Below, one piece after another: positions 18,744-26,854 of a stretch of DNA of 64,000 nucleotides (the stretch's first letter is position 1; every line of letters starts with the position of its first letter). The notes under the pieces are model-generated. The model did not search any database. It saw only the letters and a program-made list of their open reading frames with translations, and had not been told where the DNA came from. The DNA is from Methylocapsa sp. D3K7. Lineage in GTDB: Bacteria; Pseudomonadota; Alphaproteobacteria; Rhizobiales; Beijerinckiaceae. A program made the position numbers and the translations under genes. The stretch spans positions 2,232,001-2,296,000 of the forward strand of contig NZ_CP123229.1 in NCBI RefSeq assembly GCF_029855125.1, written 5' to 3'.

Positions 18744-20060
18744 ATGAAAAGTTTTGTTGGCTTCGCATGCGTAGCGGCAATCATTTCTACGGCGGCCGGG
18801 ATTGCGGCGCCGCCCTCACGGGCCGATGAGACCTGCCTTTCGCCCTACACGGCGTCGCTCATCAAGGGCCAAGAGGCCTATCTGCATGTCTGGACGCTGG
18901 GAGAAAAAGGCCTCGGCGATGAATCCGACAAGCTTGTCACGATCGGCGCCGATCCCAAGTCGAGCAGCTATGGCAAGGTGATCAATAGCGTGTCGGTTGG
19001 CGGTCGCGGCGAGGCGCATCACATGGGCTTTACCGACGACCGCAAATATCTTTGGGCCGGACGCCTCGATGATTGCAAGATTTTCATCTTCGATGTCGGA
19101 ACGGACCCTTCGCATCCAGCACTCGTCAAGACGATTACCGATCTCACCGGAAAGACGGGCTATATCGGCCCGCATACGTTTTATGCGATTCCCGGCCGAA
19201 TGGTGATTGGCGCTTTGTCGAACGATAAGACCCGCGACGGGGTCACTGGCATAGCGGTCTACAGCAACAAGGGCGAATTTCTCTCCGCCCATCCGATCCC
19301 AGCGGACAATGGCGGCGACGGCTATGGCTATGACATCGCCATCAACCCGAAGAAAAACGTGTTTTTGACATCAAGCTTCACCGGCTGGAACAATTACATG
19401 ATGGACATCGGCAAGCTGATCAAGGATGCCGAGGCGATGAAGCATTTCGGCAACACGATGGTGTTGTGGAATCTGAAATCCATGCAACCAGAAAAGATTT
19501 TGAGCGTCCCCGGCGCGCCGCTTGAAATTCGCTGGTCGCTGAAAGAGGGCGACGATTGGGCGATCACCGCCTCGGCGCTCACCTCGAAACTCTGGCTCAT
19601 CAATCACGATGCCAAGGATCAATGGCAAGCAAAAGAAGTGGGCACAATCGGCGATCCCGCCAAAATTCCGCTGCCCGTCGATATTTCCATATCGGCGGAT
19701 GGTACGCGCTTGTGGGTGAATACGTTCATGGATGGCACCACCCATTTGTTCGACATTTCCGACCCGGAACACCCAAAACAAATCTATGAGAAAGTCACCG
19801 GCAAGCAGGTCAATATGATTTCCCAGAGCTGGGATGGGAAACGTGTTTACATTACCTCATCGCTGTTGGAAAACTGGGATAAAAAGGGCGATGACAACGA
19901 GCAAGTTTTGCGTGCTTACGACTGGGACGGCAAGGATTTGGCGCTGAAATTCGAGGTTGATTTCTTCAAGGATAAACTCGGCCGCCCGCATCATATGAAA
20001 TTTTCGGGTCAGGCCAGCAAAGCTTCGCTGGAGGTGCCGGGACGCTTGGCATCACAGTGA
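18744..20060 (+). CDS. mtoX: Methanethiol oxidase (selenium-binding protein 56 family)
   Basis: A periplasmic enzyme expected to oxidise methanethiol to formaldehyde, hydrogen sulfide and hydrogen peroxide. The SBP56 family is copper-dependent in bacteria. A signal peptide spans residues about 1-27 (FVGFACVAAIISTAAGIAAP). Family hallmarks visible: EAYLHVWTLG, HHMGFTDDRKYLWAGRLDD, GYDIAINPKKNVFLTSSF, a PLEIRW motif, ISADGTRLWVNTFMDG, VNMISQSWDGKRVYITSSLL and a late PHHMKF. The His-rich motifs are the likely metal ligands. GGAGG lies before two adjacent ATGs (18741, 18744). The next gene, a SCO-type copper chaperone, starts on the last base of the stop codon, which supports the copper-enzyme reading. 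Confidence 0.88.
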   Translation: MKSFVGFACVAAIISTAAGIAAPPSRADETCLSPYTASLIKGQEAYLHVWTLGEKGLGDESDKLVTIGADPKSSSYGKVINSVSVGGRGEAHHMGFTDDRKYLWAGRLDDCKIFIFDVGTDPSHPALVKTITDLTGKTGYIGPHTFYAIPGRMVIGALSNDKTRDGVTGIAVYSNKGEFLSAHPIPADNGGDGYGYDIAINPKKNVFLTSSFTGWNNYMMDIGKLIKDAEAMKHFGNTMVLWNLKSMQPEKILSVPGAPLEIRWSLKEGDDWAITASALTSKLWLINHDAKDQWQAKEVGTIGDPAKIPLPVDISISADGTRLWVNTFMDGTTHLFDISDPEHPKQIYEKVTGKQVNMISQSWDGKRVYITSSLLENWDKKGDDNEQVLRAYDWDGKDLALKFEVDFFKDKLGRPHHMKFSGQASKASLEVPGRLASQ

Positions 20061-20758
20061 TGAAGCGGCGCGCCCGTACCCTTGGTGTACTTTGCGCGAT
20101 CGCCGCCGCTTCGACAGGATTCATCGCGGCGAGCCCGGCGCTTGCCGCGGCGGCGGACACGGGTCTAACGCTACCAGCGCCCGGAAGCTACAGGCTCGAT
20201 CATATTCAGCGTGTGCCGTTTGCGATCGTGCTTGAGGGAAATAATGTTCCGCATGTGCTCTCACGCTATACGACAGGCGCGATCACCCTACTTTCGTTTT
20301 TCTACAGCACCTGCGCCGATCCCAACGGCTGTCCGCTCGCCTGGGATGCGTTCGAGCACGTACGCAAGGCGATCCTCGCGCAGCCGGATCATTATGGCCG
20401 GGTCAGGCTTGTCTTTTTGAGTTTGGACCCGGCGCATGACACACCAAGCATGCTCAAGAATTTTGCGAAGGCATACGACTCCGGTGCTGCCGTCGTGCCC
20501 TGGCATTTCCTGACCTCATATTCCTATCTGTTTTTAAACCCGGTGCTCCGCAGCATGGGCGAGGAAATTTCCGTTGACCGGAACGCCTCGGGCAGCGGCG
20601 AACGGATTTTGAACCATCTTTTGAAAGTCTTCCTGATCGACCCTCAGGGCTGGGTCCGCGAGATTTACTCGAACCAATCGCTCGACCCGGCGGCGATCCT
20701 TGGCGATATCAAGACCCTGACGCTCGAAGCCGCGGATCATGATGATCCTCTACGGTAA
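20060..20758 (+). CDS. SCO1/SenC family copper chaperone
   Basis: A periplasmic thioredoxin-fold protein of 232 aa with an N-terminal signal (LCAIAAASTGFIAASPALAA). The family metal motif is normally CxxxCP; here it reads STCADPNGCPLAWDAF, with five residues between the cysteines. The conserved C-terminal His is present in NHLLKVFLIDPQGW. Such proteins deliver copper to cuproenzymes or reduce their cysteines. The 1-nt overlap with mtoX suggests it matures methanethiol oxidase rather than cytochrome oxidase. The altered spacing may change metal geometry. Confidence 0.82.
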   Translation: MKRRARTLGVLCAIAAASTGFIAASPALAAAADTGLTLPAPGSYRLDHIQRVPFAIVLEGNNVPHVLSRYTTGAITLLSFFYSTCADPNGCPLAWDAFEHVRKAILAQPDHYGRVRLVFLSLDPAHDTPSMLKNFAKAYDSGAAVVPWHFLTSYSYLFLNPVLRSMGEEISVDRNASGSGERILNHLLKVFLIDPQGWVREIYSNQSLDPAAILGDIKTLTLEAADHDDPLR

Positions 20759-20885
20759 CTGCTGGGGCCGGCTGGTTTTTCGGGCTTAGCCGAAATCCCA
20801 CGGTTTTGGCCTGCCGGTCAGGCGCTTGACACCCCCAATCGGCTGCCATATCGCAGGGGCCTCGGCGCGGCCTTCGCGCCGCCGG

Positions 20886-20962
20886 GGCGGAGTAGCTCAG
20901 CTGGCTAGAGCAGAGGAATCATAATCCTCGTGTCGGGGGTTCGAGTCCCTCCTCCGCTACCA
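20886..20962 (+). tRNA. tRNA-Met (anticodon CAT)
   Basis: A 77-nt cloverleaf with CCA encoded. The acceptor stem GGCGGAG pairs with CTCCGCT (one G-U pair). D arm AGCTCAGCTGGCTAGAGC, anticodon stem GAGGA/TCCTC around loop ATCATAA (anticodon CAT), and a T arm with GGTTCGAGTCC. It resembles the elongator tRNA-Met of Hyphomicrobiales; a tRNA-Ile2 reading (lysidine at C34) cannot be excluded by sequence alone. Its 3' end is the attachment site of the island that follows. Confidence 0.95.
20940..20962. repeat. attL: tRNA-Met 3' end, direct repeat copy 1
   Basis: The 23 bases ending in the tRNA CCA recur with one mismatch at 45050-45072 in the same direction. A tyrosine-integrase remnant begins just inside. 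This is the usual layout of an island integrated into a tRNA gene, where the repeat restores the tRNA 3' end. Confidence 0.85.
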
Positions 20963-20987
20963 AATCAATATCCGCCCGCGTTCGCTT

Positions 20988-22020
20988 CTGTCCAGACTGC
21001 AACCGGACTTCGCGAGGCACGGGACGCACGGGAAGAGGCCAAGCGGCTCTTTTGGCCGCTGGACAAGACCCATCACTCGCCAAAAGGCTCGCCAAGGCTG
21101 CGAGGGCGACCGCGTCCGCCAACACCTTTGAAGCAATCGCCCGAGAACTCTTAGACAAGAAACGGCGCGAGGCGAAGGCCGAGGGCACTTTGGTGCAGCT
21201 TGAGTGGCGTTTGAGCCTCGCCCGGCCCGCCATCGGCGCGCGCCCTATAGCCGAGATAAAGGCGCCGGAAATCTTGAGCGTTCTCCGAAGCGTCGAATCG
21301 CGCGGCAGGCATGAAACCGCGCGGCGGCTCCACGCGACGATCGGCGAGGTTTTCCGGTACGCGGTCGCGACCGGGCGAGCCGACGCCGATCCTACCGGCG
21401 CATTGAAAGGCGCATTGACCGCGCTGACTGTTCAACATCGCGCCGCCATTATCGAGCCTAAGGCGTTCGGGGGGCTTCTCCGCGCCATCGAGACATATGA
21501 GGGCGCGCCAGAGACCAGATCAGCGCTCGAACTTCTCGCCCTAACCTTCGTCCGCCCCGGCGAGCTTCGCGCGGCAGAATGGGCGGAATTCGATCTGGGC
21601 GCGGGTGTCTGGTCTATCCCAGGTGAAAAAACGAAGATGAAGCGCGCGCACCGCGTTCCGCTCGCCCCGCCCGCCGTCGCCATCTTGCGGAACCTCCAGA
21701 CGATTACGGGCCATGGAAAGTTCCTTTTCCCGTCTATCCGCTCGGCTTCGCGCTGCATGAGCGAGAACACGATCAATGCTGCGCTTCGTCGTCTCGGCTT
21801 CGACAAGGACGAAATGACCGGCCATGGTTTTCGGTCGGCCGCGTCCTCGATGCTGAACGAAAGTGGCCTATGGAACGCCGACGCCATCGAGCGGCAACTC
21901 GCGCATGTCGATAACGATAGCGCCCGCCGTGGGACAACGATTCGATCGCGAGCGCCGCTGCCGTTTGGCAAATTTGTAGCCATTGACAAATCTATTCTTG
22001 TAAGAGCATTTTCACTTTAA
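20988..22020 (+). pseudogene. Tyrosine-type (P4-like) integrase, decayed
   Basis: The remnant reads through two frames. LREARDAREEAKRL (about 20999-21045) continues in another frame as AAGQDPSLAKRLAKAA after a two-base slip in a run of T. The N-terminal arm-binding domain is missing. The core keeps the catalytic Arg (FVRPGELRAAEW), the HxxR box (GHGFRSAAS) and the following His (LAHVDND). The sequence then departs from the family: the usual RAYARAEYW segment with the nucleophilic Tyr is replaced by an unrelated tail. The protein should be inactive, which would fix the island in place. It lies directly after the tRNA-Met gene and points away from it, as intact island integrases do. Confidence 0.85.
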
Positions 22021-22115
22021 CGTGATTTAGTTAAGCGGTTGGAGGTCAGCAATGTCATTGCGCGCACGCTCATCCACTACTCTCGCAGCCGCCCTCTCTT
22101 TCATTGCCCTCATCG

Positions 22116-22388
22116 CTAGAGCATCACCTCTATCGCCGCAGCGACGAGCCACCATGGAAGCGCGGGCGGCAAGGATCTGAGCGTCGCATAGGCGCCAACA
22201 AGCGCCCCAACTGAATTGAGAAGATTGTATGCGGCCGTCACAGCTGCCGCCAGCCCGCGTTGCACGGTGCCAATCAGCGCCACGGCGATATTGAGGTCGA
22301 GAGAGGTCGACCTCATCACCGAAGGATCGAGACCGGCCAGTCCCATCAAAGCGAGATAGCCGGACGCCGCCCATGGCTTCCGCATCAC
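22116..22388 (-). pseudogene. TauE/SafE (TSUP) permease fragment
   Basis: A 90-codon frame carries two TSUP-like pieces joined with a large internal deletion: MRKPWAASGYLALMGLAGLD with RSTSLDLNIAVALIGTVQ (normally near residues 30-80), then AAYNLLNSVGALVGAYATL (normally near residue 170). No complete permease can be made. Family assignment is from recalled motif similarity. It lies between the dead integrase and the cytochrome P460 gene. Confidence 0.55.
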
Positions 22389-22550
22389 GCTGCATATGCT
22401 ACACTATGTGTTAGTCCAGAGTTCCCCGGCGAAACGCCGAAATAAGAAGCTTAGTTCACGTGGTCTGCATCGAACCAATTGTTCGACCCATTCGACCAGT
22501 TTTGCAAATGGCGCCGAGAAGGTTCTCAACTTTAGATGTGGAGGCTAATC

Positions 22551-23111
22551 ATGTCGCCCATTTCGACAGTCTCTGTACTGATGAGTAAAAACATCCCGGC
22601 TGTTGTGACCATGGGTATATTGCTCGCCGGCTTGAGCAGCATGGCCCTTGCGACCCAGGACAAGTATACTGTGCAAGTGCCGAGTGGGCTCGCATTCTCC
22701 GAGTTCAGGGGATACGAAGCCTGGCAGACTGTCGCCGTCAGTCAGAGCGGAGATCTGATTGAGGTCATCCTCGCCAATCCCGTCATGATCGACGCCTACC
22801 TGGCCGGCGTTCCCAACAACGGCAGGAATTTTCCCGATGGCTCCAAGATGGCGAAGATCCATTGGAAAACGAAAAAGAGCACGGAGGCCCCCGCTCCGAC
22901 GACGGTGCCGGATACCCTGCATGACATCGATTTCATGGTGAAGGACAGCAAGAGGTTTCCGGACACTGGCGCATGGGGATACGCCCAGTTTAACTATGCC
23001 GCCGCCTCCGATGCGTTTACGCCCGAAGGGAGGGGCACCAATTGCGGCTACACGTGCCATACGATCGTAAAGGCAAAGGATTACGTTTTCACGGCCTACG
23101 GAAAGAGGTGA
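22551..23111 (+). CDS. Cytochrome P460 family protein
   Basis: A periplasmic haem protein of 186 aa. A signal peptide covers about the first 35 residues (VVTMGILLAGLSSMALA). The P460 domain shows VILANPVMIDAYLAGVPNNG, FPDGSKMAKIHWK, LHDIDFMVKDSKRFPDTGAW and the haem-binding NCGYTCHTIVKAKDYVFT. The CxxCH motif binds c-type haem, and in true P460 proteins a Lys cross-links the haem. Known members oxidise hydroxylamine or detoxify nitrogen oxides; the substrate here is not known. GGAGG lies 6 nt before the ATG at 22551; an ATG at 22536 has no site. Confidence 0.85.
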   Translation: MSPISTVSVLMSKNIPAVVTMGILLAGLSSMALATQDKYTVQVPSGLAFSEFRGYEAWQTVAVSQSGDLIEVILANPVMIDAYLAGVPNNGRNFPDGSKMAKIHWKTKKSTEAPAPTTVPDTLHDIDFMVKDSKRFPDTGAWGYAQFNYAAASDAFTPEGRGTNCGYTCHTIVKAKDYVFTAYGKR

Positions 23112-23199
23112 ACGGGAATAAGCTGCTTCATGGATAAGATTGGCCTCATCATCGATGGCACGAGCAACATCACAGCCCGAAGACAGATCAGATCAGTCT

Positions 23200-23568
23200 T
23201 ACCTGATGCCATTGACTGGTATGGGAAACCATCACCGAAGGCTCGCATCTCCGAAAGGCGGCCGCCTGCCACTCGACCCTAAGAGCAACGAACCCGAGTT
23301 CCTCACCGACCTTACGCTTCGATTTGAGAAGGACGCAGCCGCGGAAGCGCAGCTCGACACGACCGTCCGCCTCGACAACGTCAGGCAAGAAGACTTCGAC
23401 ACGGTCTTCTATCTGGGTGGCCATGGCCCGATGTGGGATCTTGCCGAAGACAAGCACTCCATTGAACTGATCGAGTCTTTCCTCGCCGCTGGCAAACCGA
23501 TCGGCATCGTATGCCACTCCACTGGGGCGTTGCATCACGCTCAAGAACCGAGGGCGCGTGCGGTGACG
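23200..23568 (+). pseudogene. DJ-1/PfpI family amidohydrolase-like fragment
   Basis: The piece LASPKGGRLPLDPKSNEP and then VFYLGGHGPMWDLAEDKHSIELIESFLAAGKPIGIVCHST matches the centre of the DJ-1/PfpI/HchA family, including the nucleophile elbow Cys in IVCHSTG. The normal N-terminal strand is absent and the frame breaks after GALHH, so at least a third of the protein is missing. Probably non-functional. Confidence 0.65.
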
Positions 23569-23810
23569 ATGAGTTGAAGATCGTTGTGCGCGAGGTGGAC
23601 CAAGAAATGATCTCTTTCTAGGGAATGCAGCGATGACAGCCCATCGGGGCATGGCGCCGACCACCTTCTACGCATGGCGTGTCCATCGTCAGAATATTTG
23701 AGATAGAAGGCGGCGCGATTTAGTTTTGCTCATCTGTTTTCGCGAATCTCGGCGTTCCGCGATCACGAGGTGAATGCCGTGGCTAGAAAAAGGAAAAGGA
23801 GTAAACCCGC

Positions 23811-24365
23811 ATGCGTCATTTCGACGCGCTGTTGTGCCGACTTTCCGTTTGTGTGTTTAGGCGTGGCGTCCTTGCGGCGGGGCTTGGATTGTGTGTGATC
23901 ACAAGCGTATTTGCTGACGATATTGCCCTTTCCGAGCAAAACTTTGACTGCATCATTGAATGGCCAAAAGTCAGGAATACGCGCATCAAGCACGCCGATC
24001 CCGAGAAGTTGAAAGAAGCAATGCGTATCTTCGGAGACAGCATACCGGACAAGGAGTATCCCGCCGGCACCATCCTGCAGCTCGTTCCTTTTGAAGCCAT
24101 GGTGAAGCATCCGCGTGACATGTTTCCCAAAACGAACGGCTGGGAGTTTTTCGCTTTGGACGTCTCGGAGGCGGGCACAAAAATCCTAGATCGGGGAGAT
24201 AATGTCGTCAATCTCTCGCAAGGGGTAACGTGCCTAAGTTGTCATCAGCCTGCCGCTAGGTACGACTTCGTGTGTGAAAAAGGGCACGGTTGCGATCCTA
24301 TTCCGTTCGATGATCAGAAGATTGGCGAGCTTCAGAGAGCAGACCCTCGTTGCGCCAAGAAGTAG
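23811..24365 (+). CDS. Putative secreted c-type cytochrome
   Basis: A 184-aa protein with an N-terminal hydrophobic signal (RGVLAAGLGLCVITSVFA). One haem motif CLSCH occurs near residue 146, followed by a cysteine-rich tail (DFVCEKGHGCDPIPF). The central part (PAGTILQLVPFEAMVKH, TNGWEFFALDVSEAGTKI) resembles the layout of P460-like haem proteins but I cannot name the family. GGAG lies 9 nt before the ATG. It follows the cytochrome P460 gene with only a gene fragment between, so a shared redox function is possible. Confidence 0.7.
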   Translation: MRHFDALLCRLSVCVFRRGVLAAGLGLCVITSVFADDIALSEQNFDCIIEWPKVRNTRIKHADPEKLKEAMRIFGDSIPDKEYPAGTILQLVPFEAMVKHPRDMFPKTNGWEFFALDVSEAGTKILDRGDNVVNLSQGVTCLSCHQPAARYDFVCEKGHGCDPIPFDDQKIGELQRADPRCAKK

Positions 24366-24386
24366 GGACGGCTCCATTTGCGACCA

Positions 24387-25352
24387 TCACGGGGACGTCG
24401 GATTGCGAAGCGTCCGATGGAGAAAATCCCCGGTCAATGCCGCGATCTCGTCAGGTTTCTCGTCGAGCGCAAAATGACCCGCTTCGAGAATATGGATCTC
24501 TGCGTCTGGTAAATCCAACCGATAGGCTTCGGCCTCAGCGACCTGAAACGATGGATCATATTTTCCCCATATGACGAGCGTTGCCGGATGGTGCTGCCTG
24601 AGCCAAGCTTGCCATGCTGGATAGCTCGCGACGTTGGTCCGATAGTCGTAGAAGAGGTCGCTCTGAATATCGGCTTCGCCCGGCCGGCTGAGGAACGCGA
24701 ATTCGTCCGTCCAAAGATCGGGGTCAAAATTCTCGACGTTCGGACTGGAGCCCACGTGCCGCTGCCGGGTCGCCGCGAGGGACAGGAAATTTTCCCGAAG
24801 TGCCGCCTCGTTTGGAGCCCGGTCCGCCCAAAATTCGTGCCGCTTTTGCCACAGCGGGCCAAGTCCATCCTCATGGGCGACGGCATTTTGAATGACGAGG
24901 GCCTGAAGGCGCTCCGGGTACGCGAGTATGAGCCTAAATCCTACCGGACCCCCATAATCCTGCAGGTAAAGCGAATAGCGCTTGAGGCCGAGGGCCTCCG
25001 TGAAATGTTGCATCACCTCGGAGATATGATCAAAGGTGTAGGAGAAAGCCTTGGCATCTGGCGCATCGGTGTGGCCGAATCCTGGGTAGTCCGGCGCAAC
25101 GAGGTGGAACTGGCCAGAAAGCCTGGACAGGAGAGGCTCGAACATGCGCGAGGATGACGGAAAGCCGTGCAGCAGCAAAAGTGTCGGCGCATCCGGCCTT
25201 CCGGCTTCGCGATAGAAGATCGAGAGACCATCGACCTTGACCGTTCGATAAAAGACGTGCCGCGCACGATCCGTCGAGGCAGCTCGGCTCGGTGTTTGCG
25301 TGACCATCCCCAGCCATGTGGTAACAAGAAAAAAAGAAGTTAGCTTGAACAA
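24387..25352 (-). CDS. Alpha/beta hydrolase, haloalkane dehalogenase/epoxide hydrolase-like, secreted
   Basis: A 321-aa protein with an N-terminal signal (LTSFFLVTTWLGMVTQ). The fold motifs are clear: LLLLHGFPSSSRMF (oxyanion HGFP), a nucleophile elbow LYLQDYGGPVGFRL with Asp as nucleophile instead of Ser, the acid in IWGKYDPSF and the His in EAGHFALDE. An Asp nucleophile points to dehalogenases or epoxide hydrolases; the substrate cannot be told. It converges with the cytochrome gene at 23811. Confidence 0.85.
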   Translation of the reverse strand: MFKLTSFFLVTTWLGMVTQTPSRAASTDRARHVFYRTVKVDGLSIFYREAGRPDAPTLLLLHGFPSSSRMFEPLLSRLSGQFHLVAPDYPGFGHTDAPDAKAFSYTFDHISEVMQHFTEALGLKRYSLYLQDYGGPVGFRLILAYPERLQALVIQNAVAHEDGLGPLWQKRHEFWADRAPNEAALRENFLSLAATRQRHVGSSPNVENFDPDLWTDEFAFLSRPGEADIQSDLFYDYRTNVASYPAWQAWLRQHHPATLVIWGKYDPSFQVAEAEAYRLDLPDAEIHILEAGHFALDEKPDEIAALTGDFLHRTLRNPTSP

Positions 25353-25552
25353 AGGGCCCCTGACAAATTTGGGCGGCGTCCTTCAGTCGCCGTCCAGACC
25401 TCGTTGCTGAGGATTCGTCAGCATCCATTCCAGCCGCTCTGTCAAAATAGCACATTTTGGCTTCTCCTGGTAGCGTGCAGGAGCGTCCCTTTTCGGTTCA
25501 GCCCTCCGGTGTCGAGCGTGATGGAGAAAGGGAGCGCGACCGGGGCGGGCTC

Positions 25553-26188
25553 TTACGCGTTGAGTGATTTTGGACCGCTGACGAAAAGACTGTCCCGAAG
25601 ATAAAATCGCAGGAGGCGGTTCGCATCCCGCGAAATGCCGATCCTGATGCTCTGCCCGATTTCGACGGATTCAAGGTCCCCGCGTCCGAGCCATAGAGGG
25701 CCTTCCCGGCAAAGATCGATCCCATCGAGCGAACGATCAACCCGCAACGCCGCAGTGAGCCTTCCTGGTCCTCGCGCCAGATCGCGCAAGCGCTCGATAC
25801 CGCGATTTCGCTGCATGATCGGGATGCCTTCGAGCGGCTCGAGCGCCCTGACCAGGACGCCTGCGCCGATCCCGGGCGTCTCGCTCGAGACATTCAGCAT
25901 ATATGAACTGCCGTAGGCGAGATAAATATAGGCGTGCCCACGCTCGAGAAACAACGAACCATTACGCCGGGTCATCCCCCGGTAGGCATGCCCGGCGGCG
26001 TCGCCGACGACATACGCCTCGGTCTCAACAATACGGCAGCTGGCGACGCCTTCAGGCAACTCCCGCACCAAGACCTTGCCAATGAGATAGCGGGCGAGAG
26101 AGACCGTATCAATCGGCAGCTCCGAGCGAGCGAGCGGCAGATGGTCATCCTTACGGCGGCCAGGTTTCAGGGCATCCGCTCGACCCAT
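25553..26188 (-). CDS. 3-methyladenine DNA glycosylase (AAG/Mpg family)
   Basis: A base-excision repair enzyme of about 211 aa that removes alkylated purines. Motifs: RYLIGKVLVRELPEG, VETEAYVVGDAAGHAYRGMTRRN (with the catalytic Glu), GHAYIYLAYGSSYMLNV and LVRALEPLEGI, then DLARGPGRLTAAL. The AAG family core starts near ARYLIGKVL, so the first about 30 residues may be variable or the start may lie further in. Its start overlaps the end of the NTF2-like gene by 22 nt. Confidence 0.88.
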   Translation of the reverse strand: MGRADALKPGRRKDDHLPLARSELPIDTVSLARYLIGKVLVRELPEGVASCRIVETEAYVVGDAAGHAYRGMTRRNGSLFLERGHAYIYLAYGSSYMLNVSSETPGIGAGVLVRALEPLEGIPIMQRNRGIERLRDLARGPGRLTAALRVDRSLDGIDLCREGPLWLGRGDLESVEIGQSIRIGISRDANRLLRFYLRDSLFVSGPKSLNA

Positions 26189-26547
26189 TGCGCTCGCGAA
26201 GGCCCCGGCTCGAATGGATCGCCGAAATACTGGGTCTCGCGGGCCACCTTCCCATCGAGGAACTCCATGATGCTCACGGTGTAAGACGGCCGTCCGTCAT
26301 AGGTTAGGACAAATTCAGTGACCCAGAGGTCGCCCGCGCCGATTATCCGCCGCACCGTGAAGCGTTTCCGGTTCGGCTGCGCGGCGCGAGATGACTGAAT
26401 CTTCCACCGCCCGCGGATGCGCTCGCCCGATTGTGGATATTCGAGCACTGCATCCTCTCGGTAAATCTGGTGCTCAGCCTCAAAGTCGTTGGTGTCGGAG
26501 GCGGCCCAATGGCGATCCAGGGCCGCTCTGCTGTCGTGGTCTTCCAT
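26167..26547 (-). CDS. NTF2/SnoaL-like domain protein
   Basis: A 126-aa cytosolic protein with the cone-like NTF2 fold pattern: an N-terminal helix (RAALDRHWAASDTNDFEAEHQIYREDAVLEYPQ, in parts), then beta strands with RRIIGAGDLWVTEFVLTYDG and SIMEFLDGKVARETQYFGDPFE. Such domains act as small enzymes or ligand binders; no catalytic set can be named. It is the first gene of a likely two-gene unit with the glycosylase. Confidence 0.78.
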   Translation of the reverse strand: MEDHDSRAALDRHWAASDTNDFEAEHQIYREDAVLEYPQSGERIRGRWKIQSSRAAQPNRKRFTVRRIIGAGDLWVTEFVLTYDGRPSYTVSIMEFLDGKVARETQYFGDPFEPGPSRAQWVERMP

Positions 26548-26654
26548 CTCGATCCTCCCTCGCTACGCAACGTCAACTTCAAAGCGAGCCGGGCTGCCGA
26601 TGCCGGGGTCAGTCGATCTGGTTTACAAAGCGGCCCGACGCTCGCCGCAATGCC

Positions 26655-26810
26655 TCACCAAATCCTCTTGCCTGTCACCATTAATGTGAAGCCGAAGCCC
26701 TCCGTGTCGTGGCTCTGCATGACGATATCTACGCTCAGCGCCGGCACTCTTGTCACCGCAGCTTCAGCCTGCCGGGCGTTGTAACCGCCATCGGCCGAGG
26801 TCGGTTGAAG
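26655..26810 (-). pseudogene. IS5-type transposase fragment
   Basis: In one minus-strand frame the sequence reads LQPTSADGGYNARQAEA, then LSVDIVMQSHDTEGFGF before a frame break and stop. ADGGY followed by a strand ending in IV-x-Ser-x-x-x-x-GF is the DDE catalytic region of IS5-like transposases. Only about 50 codons remain. No terminal repeats were found. Confidence 0.5.
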
Positions 26811-26854
26811 CTAAGGGAAGCGCCTGTGTATTTTTGTCGCGGAACAGCCCCGGC

